Positions 15,846-24,623 of a stretch of DNA of 64,000 nucleotides are shown here, in pieces; the stretch's first letter is position 1; each line of letters begins with the position of its first letter. A program made the translations under genes and the position numbers. This stretch comes from Chloroflexota bacterium (GTDB taxonomy: Bacteria; Chloroflexota; Dehalococcoidia; CAUJGQ01), in the NCBI GenBank assembly GCA_963170165.1, contig CAUJGQ010000138.1, positions 31,690 to 95,689 of the forward strand. The letters run 5' to 3'. The notes beneath the pieces were generated by a model. It did no database searches. It was not told where the DNA came from and saw only the letters and a list, made by a program, of their open reading frames with translations.

Positions 15846-17240
15846 ATGGATTCTGCAATCGGTCCTGGCATCGAAGCCCAGATCAGGGAGTGGCGATCGT
15901 ACCTCCTGCGGCGCAGGACAATGCATCAGGTTGATGTCGACGAGCTCGAGGACCATCTGCGCAGTGAGATGTCAGAGCTGGGCGCGGCCGGCCTGCGTGA
16001 AGATGAGTCGTTTCTCGTTGCCATCAAGCGCATCGGCGGCATCAACGAGCTGTCTCGGGAGTTCGCCCGCGAGCGCTCCAGCCGGCTATGGAAGCAGCTG
16101 GTGCTGGCCGGCGGTAGCGTGCGCGAGCGTTCGCGCTGGGCGTACGCCGAACTGGCGATCATGCTCTGCTTTGCCCTTGGGGCGGCGATTGCGTTCAAGC
16201 TCCCAGCAGCGTTCGGTATCGACCTGATGGACACCGGCGCCTCCGGGAATGGCGAAGGCGACGCGGCGTTCTACCTGCGGAACAGCGCATTACTGGCACT
16301 GCCCTTCCTGATCGGCTTCTTCGCCTGGAGACGAAGGCTGCCGGCACGTGTGGTCGTGGGGCTGGCGGTGCCCTTCGTGGCAGCGGCCATTCTGGTGAAC
16401 CTGTTCCCCTTTGCGGAAGGCGGCGACACCGAAGCGCTGGCCGCGATCCACCTCCCGATCTTGCTGTGGCTGGTCGCGGGTGTGGCGTACCTGGGCGGCG
16501 TCTGGCGGGCCGGTGCGCCGCGGATGGATTTCGTACGTTTCACCGGCGAGTGGTTCATCTACTACACATTGATCGCCTTCGGTGGAGGGGTGCTGAGCGC
16601 GCTGACGGTGGGGGTGTTCGAGGCCATCAACATCGACGTCAGTCCAATCATCGCTTCGTGGGTGCTGCCCTGTGGCGCCGTGGGCGCCGTCGTGGTCGTC
16701 GCCTGGCTGGTCGAGGCCAAGCAGAGTGTAATCGAGAACATGGCGCCGGTGCTGACCGCCGTCTTCACGCCGTTGTTCGCCATGATGCTGGTGGCAGCCA
16801 TCATCGGGATGGCACTGACTGGCAACTTCATTGACGCCGAACGAGAGGTGCTTATCCTCTTTGACGCGCTGCTGGTGCTCGTCCTCGGGCTGGTGCTGTA
16901 CGCCATCTCCGCCCGGGACGCGGAAGCAGGGCCGGCGCTCATGGACGCGGTGCAACTGGTGCTGGTCGTCAGCGCACTGGTGATCGACGTGCTGGCACTG
17001 ACGGCCATCCTCAGCCGGATCACGGAGTTTGGCTGGACGCCCAATCGCACCGCCGGACTGGGGTTGAACCTGATCCTGCTCGCCAATCTGGTGTGGACAG
17101 CATGGCTGCTGGCAGCCTTCCTGCGCGGAGTCCGGCCATTTGCGGATCTGGAGCGCTGGCAAACCGCGTATATTCCCGTATATGCAGCCTGGGCGGCCGT
17201 CGTTGTGGCCGTAGTTCCGCCGCTCTTTGCCTTCAAGTAG
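15846..17240 (+). CDS. Permease-prefix-domain multispan membrane protein
   Basis: 464 residues. The first ~75 residues form a cytoplasmic helical domain (REWRSYLLRRRTMHQVDVDELEDHLRSE and DESFLVAIKRIGGINELSREF) that matches the permease prefix/DUF1700-like domain common next to PadR regulators. About ten hydrophobic helices follow (for example YAELAIMLCFALGAAIAF and VEWFIYYTLIAFGG-type segments). There are no ABC or MFS motifs. It is in an operon with the PadR gene. The function is unknown, possibly membrane stress or envelope homeostasis by analogy with other PadR-linked genes. Confidence 0.75.
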   Translation: MDSAIGPGIEAQIREWRSYLLRRRTMHQVDVDELEDHLRSEMSELGAAGLREDESFLVAIKRIGGINELSREFARERSSRLWKQLVLAGGSVRERSRWAYAELAIMLCFALGAAIAFKLPAAFGIDLMDTGASGNGEGDAAFYLRNSALLALPFLIGFFAWRRRLPARVVVGLAVPFVAAAILVNLFPFAEGGDTEALAAIHLPILLWLVAGVAYLGGVWRAGAPRMDFVRFTGEWFIYYTLIAFGGGVLSALTVGVFEAINIDVSPIIASWVLPCGAVGAVVVVAWLVEAKQSVIENMAPVLTAVFTPLFAMMLVAAIIGMALTGNFIDAEREVLILFDALLVLVLGLVLYAISARDAEAGPALMDAVQLVLVVSALVIDVLALTAILSRITEFGWTPNRTAGLGLNLILLANLVWTAWLLAAFLRGVRPFADLERWQTAYIPVYAAWAAVVVAVVPPLFAFK

Positions 17241-17424
17241 CCGCTTGGTCTCAGCCGGACGCGAAGACGGCTGAGCGGAAGGGCAGGATTGCGGCCGGCT
17301 ACCGCGGGCAACCTCCGCGCGATTGACGTGCAGTGCCGGCTCGTGTCCTCGCTCCCCTGCCGTCAGACCGCATCCCCTAATCCCGGTGTCCCCGCAGCCG
17401 ATGGCTAAAGGGCGAGGGTACGTG

Positions 17425-19662
17425 ATGCGGGTTTCGTCGCGCGGGCCTGTGGCGAGGGTCATTCCACGGGCAAGCGCCACGTGGATGCTGCCGGCGCTGT
17501 TCACGCTGACGCTGTTCACCAGTGCAACCCTGCTGTTCTTCGTGCAGCCGATGTTTGCGCGGATGGCGCTGCCGCTGCTGGGCGGCTCGCCCTCGGTGTG
17601 GAACACCGCCGTTGTGTTCTACGAGACAGTGCTGCTGCTCGGCTATCTGTATGCCCACCTGGTCAGCACCCGCCTCAGCGTCCGCTGGCAGGTACGGCTA
17701 CATATGCTGGCGCTGGCGCTGCCGTTGCTCGCCCTGCCCATCGCCGTACCGGGTGGCTGGGTGCCACCGGCGGGCAGCACGCCGGTTCCCTGGCTACTGG
17801 CGCTGCTGACGGTGGCGGTGGGGGTGCCATTCTTCGCGGTCTCCACCAGCAGCCCGCTGCTCCAAGCCTGGTTCGCTCGCACCGGCCATCGTTCGGCGGC
17901 GGACCCGTACTTCCTCTACGCCGCCAGTAACCTGGGCTCACTGCTCGCCCTGGGCGCCTACCCGCTGTTGCTGGAGCCACGCCTGCGGCTGGCGGCGCAG
18001 AGCAACCTGTGGTCCGCCGGCTATGCGCTGCTGGCCGTTCTCTGCCTGCTGTGCGCGCTGGTGGTACGGCGGACACACCGGCCCACCCCGATCGCTGCGA
18101 CCTCTGCCCGCACCGCCCGTCTGCCGCTCCGCCGGACGCTGCGATGGGTGGCGCTTGCGGCCGTACCCTCCAGCCTGATGCTGAGCGTGACGGCCTATCT
18201 CTCCACCACCATCGCACCGGTGCCGCTGCTGTGGGTGGCGCCGTTGGGAGTGTACCTGCTGACGTTCGTGCTCGTCTTCGCCCGGCGCCCGCCGCTGCGG
18301 CACACGCTGATGGTGCGGGCCATGCCGCTGGCGGTGCTGCCGCTGACCATGTTGATGATCGGCGGCTTTGGCAGCCCGCTGATCATCCTGCTGCCCTGCC
18401 ATTTGCTCGCCTTCTTCATCGTCACCATGGCTTGCCATGGCGCGCTGGCGGCGGACCGGCCCGAGCCAGAGCATCTGACCGCCTTCTACTTGTGGATGTC
18501 TGCCGGCGGGGCGCTGGGGGGTGCGCTCACTGCGCTCGTGGCGCCGTTACTGTTCACCGCCGTCACCGAGTACCCAATCGCGCTGGTGGCTGCCTGCCTG
18601 CTCGTGCGCCCGCTGCGCGGTGGCTGGCGGCGCGCCCTGACGGCCGATGCGGCGCACGGGCTGGCGGCGGGCGCCGTGGCGGTTGCGCTGCTGGCGCTGG
18701 GCCGGGCTGCCGGCCTGCCGCACGATCCGGCCGTGGCGCTGATGCTGCTCAGTCTGCCGGTAGTGCTGGTATACGGCCGCGCCGCGCGCCCGGTAGGATT
18801 TGCCCTAGGGCTGGCCGGGGTGTTTGCCGCCGGGGCGCTGTTCGGCGTCGCCGATGGTCGCGCGGGGAAGGAAATCTACGCCGAGCGCAGCTTCTTCGGG
18901 ATCAGCCGGGTGCTGGATGACCCCTCCGGCCGGTACCGGACGTTGACGCACGGTACGACCCGCCACGGGATGCAGGCGCTCGACCCTGCCCGCCGCCGCG
19001 AACCGCTCACCTATTACTTCCCCGCCGGCCCAATCGGCCGGGTGCTTCGCTTGATACCCGCCTCTCACGTGGGCGTAGTAGGGCTGGGCACAGGCACTCT
19101 GGCTTGCTACCAGCAGCCGGGCCAGGAGTGGACCTACTTCGAGATCGACCCCGCTGTCGTGCGGATCGCGCGTGATCCGGCGCTGTTCACGTACCTGAGC
19201 GATTGCGCGCCGGGGGCGGAAATTGTGCTCGGTGACGCGCGTCTCTCGCTGGCCGCCACCGCACGGCAATTTGACCTGCTGGTACTGGATGCTTACAGCG
19301 CCGACGCCATCCCCGTGCATCTGCTCACGCGCGAGGCACTGGCGCTGTACCTGGAGCGGCTGGCGCCGGGCGGCGTGCTGGCCTTCCACATCTCCAACCA
19401 GTTCTTTGACCTGCGTCCGGTGCTGGGTAACCTGGCGGTGGATGCGGGACTGACCGCGCTGGTGATGGACGACACCGCCGTCACCGCCGAAGAGGCGCGG
19501 CTGGGCAAATCTGCCTCGCGCTGGGCCGTGCTGGCGCGCGATTCGTCCGCGCTGACGCCGCTGGCGGCAGATCCGGCCTGGCAGCCGCTGGTAGCCCAGC
19601 CACACAAGCCGCTGTGGACCGATGACTTCGCCAGCCCTTTGACCGTACTGACGGCCCGCTGA
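17425..19662 (+). CDS. Membrane-fused spermidine synthase-like protein
   Basis: About 745 residues from ATG 17425, which follows GCGAGGG at 6 bases. The N-terminal ~500 residues have about 12 hydrophobic segments beginning LPALFTLTLFTSATLLFFVQPMFARM, with GGSPSVWNTAVVFYETVLLLGYLYAH, the standard start of fused MFS/spermidine-synthase proteins. The C-terminal ~220 residues are a Rossmann methyltransferase-like domain: HVGVVGLGTGTLACY, FEIDPAVVRIA, EIVLGDARLSLA, FDLLVLDAYSADAIPVHLLT. The acidic residues for nucleoside binding are present. Polyamine synthesis is not proven for this fused class, and the substrate is unknown. Confidence 0.85.
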   Translation: MRVSSRGPVARVIPRASATWMLPALFTLTLFTSATLLFFVQPMFARMALPLLGGSPSVWNTAVVFYETVLLLGYLYAHLVSTRLSVRWQVRLHMLALALPLLALPIAVPGGWVPPAGSTPVPWLLALLTVAVGVPFFAVSTSSPLLQAWFARTGHRSAADPYFLYAASNLGSLLALGAYPLLLEPRLRLAAQSNLWSAGYALLAVLCLLCALVVRRTHRPTPIAATSARTARLPLRRTLRWVALAAVPSSLMLSVTAYLSTTIAPVPLLWVAPLGVYLLTFVLVFARRPPLRHTLMVRAMPLAVLPLTMLMIGGFGSPLIILLPCHLLAFFIVTMACHGALAADRPEPEHLTAFYLWMSAGGALGGALTALVAPLLFTAVTEYPIALVAACLLVRPLRGGWRRALTADAAHGLAAGAVAVALLALGRAAGLPHDPAVALMLLSLPVVLVYGRAARPVGFALGLAGVFAAGALFGVADGRAGKEIYAERSFFGISRVLDDPSGRYRTLTHGTTRHGMQALDPARRREPLTYYFPAGPIGRVLRLIPASHVGVVGLGTGTLACYQQPGQEWTYFEIDPAVVRIARDPALFTYLSDCAPGAEIVLGDARLSLAATARQFDLLVLDAYSADAIPVHLLTREALALYLERLAPGGVLAFHISNQFFDLRPVLGNLAVDAGLTALVMDDTAVTAEEARLGKSASRWAVLARDSSALTPLAADPAWQPLVAQPHKPLWTDDFASPLTVLTAR

Positions 19663-19705
19663 CGCTCCGTATACTGGTTGGCATACCGCACAGCAGGAGC
19701 GGCCG

Positions 19706-21556
19706 ATGCCACGGTATGAACTGGAGCAGTTTGCGGCGATCCGCAACTACACCGATATCACCTTTAGCCCGGATGGCGCGCACGTCGCATACGTCACCAA
19801 CGCTTCCGGCCAGTTCAATGTCTGGCGCCAGCCGGCGGACCTGGCCCCGAACGGCCAGCCACTGATGCCGCGCCAGCTCACCGCGCTGGTGGAGAGCGCC
19901 GCCCGCCGCGCCGTGTGGAGCCCGGACGGCCGCCGCATCCTCACCCTGGCCGACCGCCACGGCACCGAGAACTACCAGCTCTACGAAATCCCGGCCGAAC
20001 GCGGCTGGCTGTATCCGCTGACTGACGACCCCGAGTCGCGCTTCGAGCTGGGCGACACCCCCTTCAGCCCGGACGGCCGCCGGATCGCCTACACCTCCAA
20101 CGAGCGCAGCCGCACCGACTTCGATGTGCTGGTGCGCGACCTGGAGACAGGCGCCACTCGCCGCTACACCGATGGCGGCTACTTCTCGGCGGAGTCGTGG
20201 TCACCGGACGGGCGCTGCCTGCTGGCGATGCGGCTCAATAGCAACACCGACCAGGACCTGTTCCTGATCGACGTGGAAAGCGGTGAGCAGCGCCACCTGA
20301 CGCCGCACGAGGGTGAGGTCAAGTTCTTCCCCGGTCCGTGGGCAGCGGATGGCAGCGGCTTCTATCTCACCTCTGATCGCGGGCGGGAATTCACCGGGCT
20401 GGCGTTCTGCCGGGTAGACACCGGCGAGATCGCGTGGGTGGAGACACCGGAGTGGGATGTCGCCAATGCGGATGTCTCGCGCGACGGCCGCTATCTCGCC
20501 TGGGTGGTGAACGAGGACGGCTACAGCCGGCTGCACGTGCGCGACCTGAGCACCGGTGTGACACAGAGCTTTCCGGCATTGCCCCGTGGCGTGATCGCCA
20601 TGATGCGCTTTAGCCCGGCACGGGCGGAGATCGCGCTGCTGATCAGCCGGCCCGTCGCCCCGGCCACGCTCCACATCCTGGACATCACCACGGGGGCCGC
20701 ACGGCGGCTAACACAGGGGGCATTGGGCGGCATCCCCGAAGCCGAGATGGTGGAGCCGGAGGTCGTGCGCTACCCCAGTCACGACGGCCGCGCGATTCCC
20801 GCCTACCTGTACCGGCCACAGGGCATCGGCGCGGGAGAGCGGGTGCCGGTGGTACTGAGCGTTCACGGCGGCCCCGAGGCGCAGGAGCTACCCACCTACG
20901 CCTACACCGGCTTCTATCAGTTCTTACTCAACCACGGTATCGGCATCCTCGCCCCCAACATCCGCGGCTCCACCGGCTACGGCGGCACCTATCAGAAGCT
21001 GATCCACCGCGACTGGGGCGGCGCAGAGTTGGGAGATCTGGAGCACGCCGTCCGCTATCTCAAGGCGCTGGACTGGGTGGACGGCACACGGCTGGGGGTG
21101 TTCGGCGGCTCCTTCGGCGGCTTCGCTACCCTGTCGTGCGTCTCCCGGCTGCCGGAGCACTGGGCGGCCGCCGTCGATATCGTCGGCCCCTCCAACCTCG
21201 TCACCTTCACCCGCTCGGTGCCTCCCTCCTGGAAGCGGTTCATGCAGAAGTGGGTGGGCGACCCGGATGAGGACACCGACGAGCTGATGGCGCGTAGCCC
21301 GATCCGGTATGTGGACCAGGTGCGGGCGCCGCTGCTGGTGATCCAGGGCGCCAACGACCCGCGCGTGGTCAAGCCGGAGTCCGACCAGATGGTCGAGCGG
21401 CTGCGTGCCAACGGCGCCACGGTGGACTACCTCGTGTTCGATGACGAGGGCCACGGATTCACCAAGGTGGCCAACTCGCTCAGAGCCTTCAAGGCAACCG
21501 GAGCTTGGTTCCTGCGCCATCTGTGCGGCGAGGAAACAACGCCATCTGGGATATGA
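19706..21556 (+). CDS. S9 family (prolyl oligopeptidase/acylaminoacyl-type) peptidase
   Basis: 616 residues. The N-terminal beta-propeller has Tol/WD-like repeats (DITFSPDGAHVAYVTN, RAVWSPDGRRILTLAD, TPFSPDGRRIAYTSNE, SAESWSPDGRCLLAMR). The C-terminal alpha/beta-hydrolase contains SVHGGPEAQ, PNIRGSTGYGGTYQKLIHRDWGG, the nucleophile elbow GVFGGSFGGFATL (Ser about 470), the acid in QGANDPRV (about 550) and the histidine in DEGHGF (about 582). There is no signal peptide, so it is cytoplasmic and likely cleaves short peptides. Confidence 0.92.
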   Translation: MPRYELEQFAAIRNYTDITFSPDGAHVAYVTNASGQFNVWRQPADLAPNGQPLMPRQLTALVESAARRAVWSPDGRRILTLADRHGTENYQLYEIPAERGWLYPLTDDPESRFELGDTPFSPDGRRIAYTSNERSRTDFDVLVRDLETGATRRYTDGGYFSAESWSPDGRCLLAMRLNSNTDQDLFLIDVESGEQRHLTPHEGEVKFFPGPWAADGSGFYLTSDRGREFTGLAFCRVDTGEIAWVETPEWDVANADVSRDGRYLAWVVNEDGYSRLHVRDLSTGVTQSFPALPRGVIAMMRFSPARAEIALLISRPVAPATLHILDITTGAARRLTQGALGGIPEAEMVEPEVVRYPSHDGRAIPAYLYRPQGIGAGERVPVVLSVHGGPEAQELPTYAYTGFYQFLLNHGIGILAPNIRGSTGYGGTYQKLIHRDWGGAELGDLEHAVRYLKALDWVDGTRLGVFGGSFGGFATLSCVSRLPEHWAAAVDIVGPSNLVTFTRSVPPSWKRFMQKWVGDPDEDTDELMARSPIRYVDQVRAPLLVIQGANDPRVVKPESDQMVERLRANGATVDYLVFDDEGHGFTKVANSLRAFKATGAWFLRHLCGEETTPSGI

Positions 21557-21703
21557 TGCATCGCCAGCACCAGAGCACGGGGGCAACGGCACCGCTTCGT
21601 CCTGCTGGCCTGCTCGTGCTCACGAAAACCCAGCAGATGCTGGCGGCGCTCAATCTACGGCAAACCGGATGGGCGCGGGACGGGCAAGGGGTCCGGTTCC
21701 CCG

Positions 21704-22003
21704 TCAGCGCCCTGGACCACGGGGACGGCCGCCGCGCTGGACGATCTGTTGCTGTTCGGGCGTGAGCCCCCAATACCAGGAGGGCCACACCTGGAAGCTG
21801 GGGGAAGGTGTTGAGTTGGCGTAGCCGGAGACGTCGCTGTTGAGCACGGCCTCAACGGTGCTGCTGTCCGCCATCAGGCCGGCGCGCACCAGGCGGCGCA
21901 GTGCCAGCCCCTCCTGCTCCGGCAACTCATCGGCGAACGCGAAGACCTTGGTAAGAAACGCTACGATCTCGGCGGGCGGCTCAACACCGTGCTGCTCAGC
22001 CAT
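21704..22003 (-). CDS. 99-residue hypothetical protein downstream of tyrS
   Basis: ATG 22003 follows GGAGGGG at 7 bases. The N-terminal half is helical (PAEIVAFLTKVFAFADELPE and EGLALRRLVRAGLMA), then NSDVSGYANSTPSPSFQVWPSWYWG, and the end is basic (GGRPRGPGR). The layout is a helical head plus an aromatic Ser/Pro tail. It starts 15 bp after the tyrS stop, probably in the same transcript. I do not recognise the family. A secreted or modified peptide is possible, but no maturation genes are adjacent. Confidence 0.55.
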   Translation of the reverse strand: MAEQHGVEPPAEIVAFLTKVFAFADELPEQEGLALRRLVRAGLMADSSTVEAVLNSDVSGYANSTPSPSFQVWPSWYWGLTPEQQQIVQRGGRPRGPGR

Positions 22004-22018
22004 CACCCATCCCCTCCA

Positions 22019-23248
22019 CTACGGTTGCGGCACGATCCGATGAAAACGCTTGCCCATGCGCAGCATCACACCGCCGTCCTCCAAATTGGCCTCCGTCACG
22101 ATGTAGCGCTCATCGGTGACACGCTCAGAACCAATCGTCACCCCCTGCTGTATGCGGGGGCGTGCCTCACGCTTGGACTTGACGAACCCAGCGGTTACCA
22201 GCAGATCCGTCAGCGGAATGCCGGCGGCCAGTTGCGCCGCGGGCACGCTGGTGGTGGGCACGGCCTCTGCCGGCGCTGCCTCGCCGCGGAACAGCGCCCG
22301 CGAGGTGGATTCCGCCTGCTGCGCCGCCTCTGCGCCGTGCAACAGCTTCGTCACTTCGAAGGCAAGCACTTCCTTGGCCCGGCGCAGCGCTGCCCCCTCC
22401 AGCTTGCCCAACGTCCGCACCTCCTCCATCGGCAGAAAGGTGTAGATGGCAAGGTAGCGCTCGACGTCGGCGTCCTCGGTGTTCAGCCAAAATTGGTAGA
22501 ACTCGTAGGGCGAGGTGCGGTTGGAGTCCAGGTAAACGGCGTTGCCCTCGGACTTGCTCACCTTGCGCCCCGACGATGCCGTCACCAGCGGCGCGACCAG
22601 TCCGAATGCTCGCCCGCCTTCGACCCGGCGGATGAGATCTGCCCCGCCGAGGATGTTGGCCCACTGATCCTGGCCACCCACCTGCAGCGTGCAGCCGTAC
22701 CGCCGGTACAGCTCCAGGTAGTCGTATGACTGGAGCAGGATGTAACTGAACTCCAGGTAGGACAGGTTGTGCTGGGCATCGAGCCGGCGGCGCACGAACT
22801 CCATGTTGACCATCTGGTTGATGGAGAAGTAGCGGCCAGTATCACGCAGGAAGTCCAGGAATTTGAGCCCGCGCAGCCAGTCGCCGTTGTTGACGATCCG
22901 CGCCCGGCCGTCGCCGAAGTCTAGGTAGCGGGCGAGCTGTTGCTGCTGCGCCGCCACGTTGGCGTCAATCGTCTCCACCGTCATCAGCGGGCGGGATGCG
23001 TCGCGGTCGGAGGGGTCGCCGACCATGCCAGTGCCACCGCCGAACAGGGCGATGGGCCGGTGGCCGCAGCGCTGCATGTTGGCCAGCATCATGATCGTGA
23101 CGAGATTGCCATGGGTCAGGCTGGAGTCGGTCGGGTCGTAGCCGCAATAGACCGTGACCTGTGACTCGTCGAAGGCGCGGCGTAGCGCCTCCTCATCCGA
23201 GACCTGGTACACGAATCCGCGTTCCCGCAAGACGTCCAGCGCGTTCAC
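22019..23248 (-). CDS. tyrS: Tyrosyl-tRNA synthetase
   Basis: 409 residues, normal for bacterial TyrRS. The class I HIGH-like motif is in YCGYDPTDSSLTHGNLVTI (about 34-53), tyrosine/tRNA pocket segments include INQMVNMEFVRRRL and LQVGGQDQWANILGG, and the KMSKS-like motif is GRKVSKSEGN (about 222-231). The C-terminal S4-type RNA-binding domain contains IPLTDLLVTAGFVKSKREA. It charges tRNA-Tyr. I see no T-box upstream. Confidence 0.96.
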   Translation of the reverse strand: MNALDVLRERGFVYQVSDEEALRRAFDESQVTVYCGYDPTDSSLTHGNLVTIMMLANMQRCGHRPIALFGGGTGMVGDPSDRDASRPLMTVETIDANVAAQQQQLARYLDFGDGRARIVNNGDWLRGLKFLDFLRDTGRYFSINQMVNMEFVRRRLDAQHNLSYLEFSYILLQSYDYLELYRRYGCTLQVGGQDQWANILGGADLIRRVEGGRAFGLVAPLVTASSGRKVSKSEGNAVYLDSNRTSPYEFYQFWLNTEDADVERYLAIYTFLPMEEVRTLGKLEGAALRRAKEVLAFEVTKLLHGAEAAQQAESTSRALFRGEAAPAEAVPTTSVPAAQLAAGIPLTDLLVTAGFVKSKREARPRIQQGVTIGSERVTDERYIVTEANLEDGGVMLRMGKRFHRIVPQP

Positions 23249-23263
23249 CCGGGACTCCCTTCG

Positions 23264-23284
23264 ACAGGCTTACAGGAAGCCTGT
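23264..23284. other. Perfect 8-bp hairpin upstream of tyrS
   Basis: ACAGGCTT-ACAGG-AAGCCTGT lies 16 bp upstream of the tyrS start codon and could fold in the tyrS 5' leader. There is no T-run and no T-box sequence. It may be a small translational or stability element. Confidence 0.35.
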
Positions 23285-23373
23285 TCGATTGTGCCACATG
23301 CGCAGCGGGCTTGCAGGGGTACGACATGACCAACGACGATCAATGAATCGCTTGTCGAGGAGTGGAGCGTAAC

Positions 23374-23505
23374 ATGACGTTCCGGTGTGTACGCGCTACT
23401 AAAGCGAGCGAAGACCTAGGGGAGATCATGCGAGATGTCGTAGCCCGTGACGAGACCGTCTTCATCCAGCGCGGGGCGGACCGCTTCACGCTGCCAGCGG
23501 CCTGA
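23374..23505 (+). CDS. Short Phd/YefM-like antitoxin fragment
   Basis: 43 residues starting at ATG 23374 after GAGGAGTGGAG. The sequence MTFRCVRATKASEDLGEIM, then RDVVARDETVFIQRGADRF, matches the helix-turn pattern of Phd/YefM antitoxins (ATKASEDLGEIMRDV... IQRG) but stops before the toxin-binding tail. No full toxin follows: pdxA converges 66 bp away. A short in-frame SILLDASLM-like string nearby resembles a PIN-domain start, but nothing continues it. It is either a tiny orphan regulator or a decayed toxin-antitoxin remnant. Confidence 0.4.
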   Translation: MTFRCVRATKASEDLGEIMRDVVARDETVFIQRGADRFTLPAA

Positions 23506-23570
23506 CCGTCACGTAGATGACCGTTCGCAGCGTATCCGCGTGGTTGTTTCGATTCTCCTTGATGCCAGCC

Positions 23571-24575
23571 TCATGAGTTTGCTCCTCGTGCCCGGCGCGC
23601 GAACTCGGCCGCGGCGCGGATCGCCTCGGCCATGCTCAGCCAGCGGGCGGTTCCCTGGCCGGCGATATCGAAGGCGGTGCCGTGATCGACGGAGGAGCGC
23701 ACAAACGGCAGCCCCGTGGTGATCGCGATCGTCCGGTCGAAGTCCAGCGTCTTGGCGGCAATGTGACCCTGGTCGTGGAACAGCGACATCACGGCGCTGG
23801 CGCCGCCGTTCTTCGCCATGTGAAAGACCGCATCCGCCGGGTGCGGGCCGGTGACGTGAATGCCGCGCGCCCGCGCCGCCGCCGCTGCCGGAGCGAGGAT
23901 GCGGATTTCCTCATCGCCGAACATCCCTGCTTCGCCGCCGTGCGGGTTGAGCGCCGCCAGGGCGATGTGCGGGCGGACAAAACCGAACCGTTCCAGCTGC
24001 TCATGCGCGTGGCGCAGCGCCGCCATCAACCCTTCCACCGTCAGGTCATCGATAGCGCGGCGCAGTGACAGATGGCGGGTGGCGAAGAAGATGCGCAGCC
24101 CGTCCAGCACGAACATCGTCGTCGCCTCCGGGCTGCCGGTCAGGGCGGCGAAGGCGCCGGTGTGGTCCAGGTGGGGGACACCGCCAAGCTTTAGCGCCTC
24201 TTTGTTGATCGGCGCGGTGGCGATGGCGTCCACCGCGCCGGCCTGGGCCAGCTCGGTCGCCCGCGCGATGTAGTCAAACGCCGCCCGCCCTGCCGCCCCC
24301 TGGACTCTGCCGATCTCCAGGTCAGCGGGCACGTTGTCCAGGTCGAGCACATCGATGATGCCCGGAGCGAAACGGCCCTGCTCCGGGTGCTGGACGGCGT
24401 GGAGGATGGCCGTGACGCCCATGCGCTCCGCCGCCCGCTCCACTGCGCCGAGATCGCCCACCACCAGCGGCCGGGCCACGGTGTGCAGTTCGCCCAGCCC
24501 CACCGCCGCCGCCACGATCTCCGGCCCAACACCGGCGGGATCGCCCATCGTCACCGCAATCACAGGCCGGTCCAT
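23571..24575 (-). CDS. pdxA: PdxA family 4-phospho-hydroxyacid dehydrogenase, probably PdxA2
   Basis: 334 residues. It starts PVIAVTMGDPAGVGPEIVA, the family hallmark. It contains TAPINKEALKLGGVPHLDHTGAF (metal/substrate histidines), ATRHLSLRRAIDDLT, ALNPHGGEAGMFGDEE, GPHPADAVFH and FHDQGHIAAKTLDFDRT. PdxA proper oxidises 4-phosphohydroxy-L-threonine in pyridoxal phosphate synthesis. PdxA2 paralogues oxidise 4-phospho-D-threonate or D-erythronate to dihydroxyacetone phosphate. The adjacent four-carbon acid sugar kinase, 48 bp upstream on the same strand, favours the PdxA2 catabolic role. Sequence alone does not separate the two. Confidence 0.9.
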   Translation of the reverse strand: MDRPVIAVTMGDPAGVGPEIVAAAVGLGELHTVARPLVVGDLGAVERAAERMGVTAILHAVQHPEQGRFAPGIIDVLDLDNVPADLEIGRVQGAAGRAAFDYIARATELAQAGAVDAIATAPINKEALKLGGVPHLDHTGAFAALTGSPEATTMFVLDGLRIFFATRHLSLRRAIDDLTVEGLMAALRHAHEQLERFGFVRPHIALAALNPHGGEAGMFGDEEIRILAPAAAAARARGIHVTGPHPADAVFHMAKNGGASAVMSLFHDQGHIAAKTLDFDRTIAITTGLPFVRSSVDHGTAFDIAGQGTARWLSMAEAIRAAAEFARRARGANS

Positions 24576-24623
24576 CGCGTCCCCTCCGTGGCTACCGCCG
24601 CTTCCATGCTACGCCAGCTTCTG

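Noticed and set aside
16290..17606. Minus-strand ORF of 438 residues opposite the permease-prefix gene
   Set aside because: Shadow of a membrane protein; low-complexity Gln/His/Asp/Gly sequence with no start signal.
23520..23570. PIN toxin start (SILLDASLM string) after the Phd-like ORF
   Set aside because: Only a few residues match and pdxA converges immediately; no room for a PIN domain.
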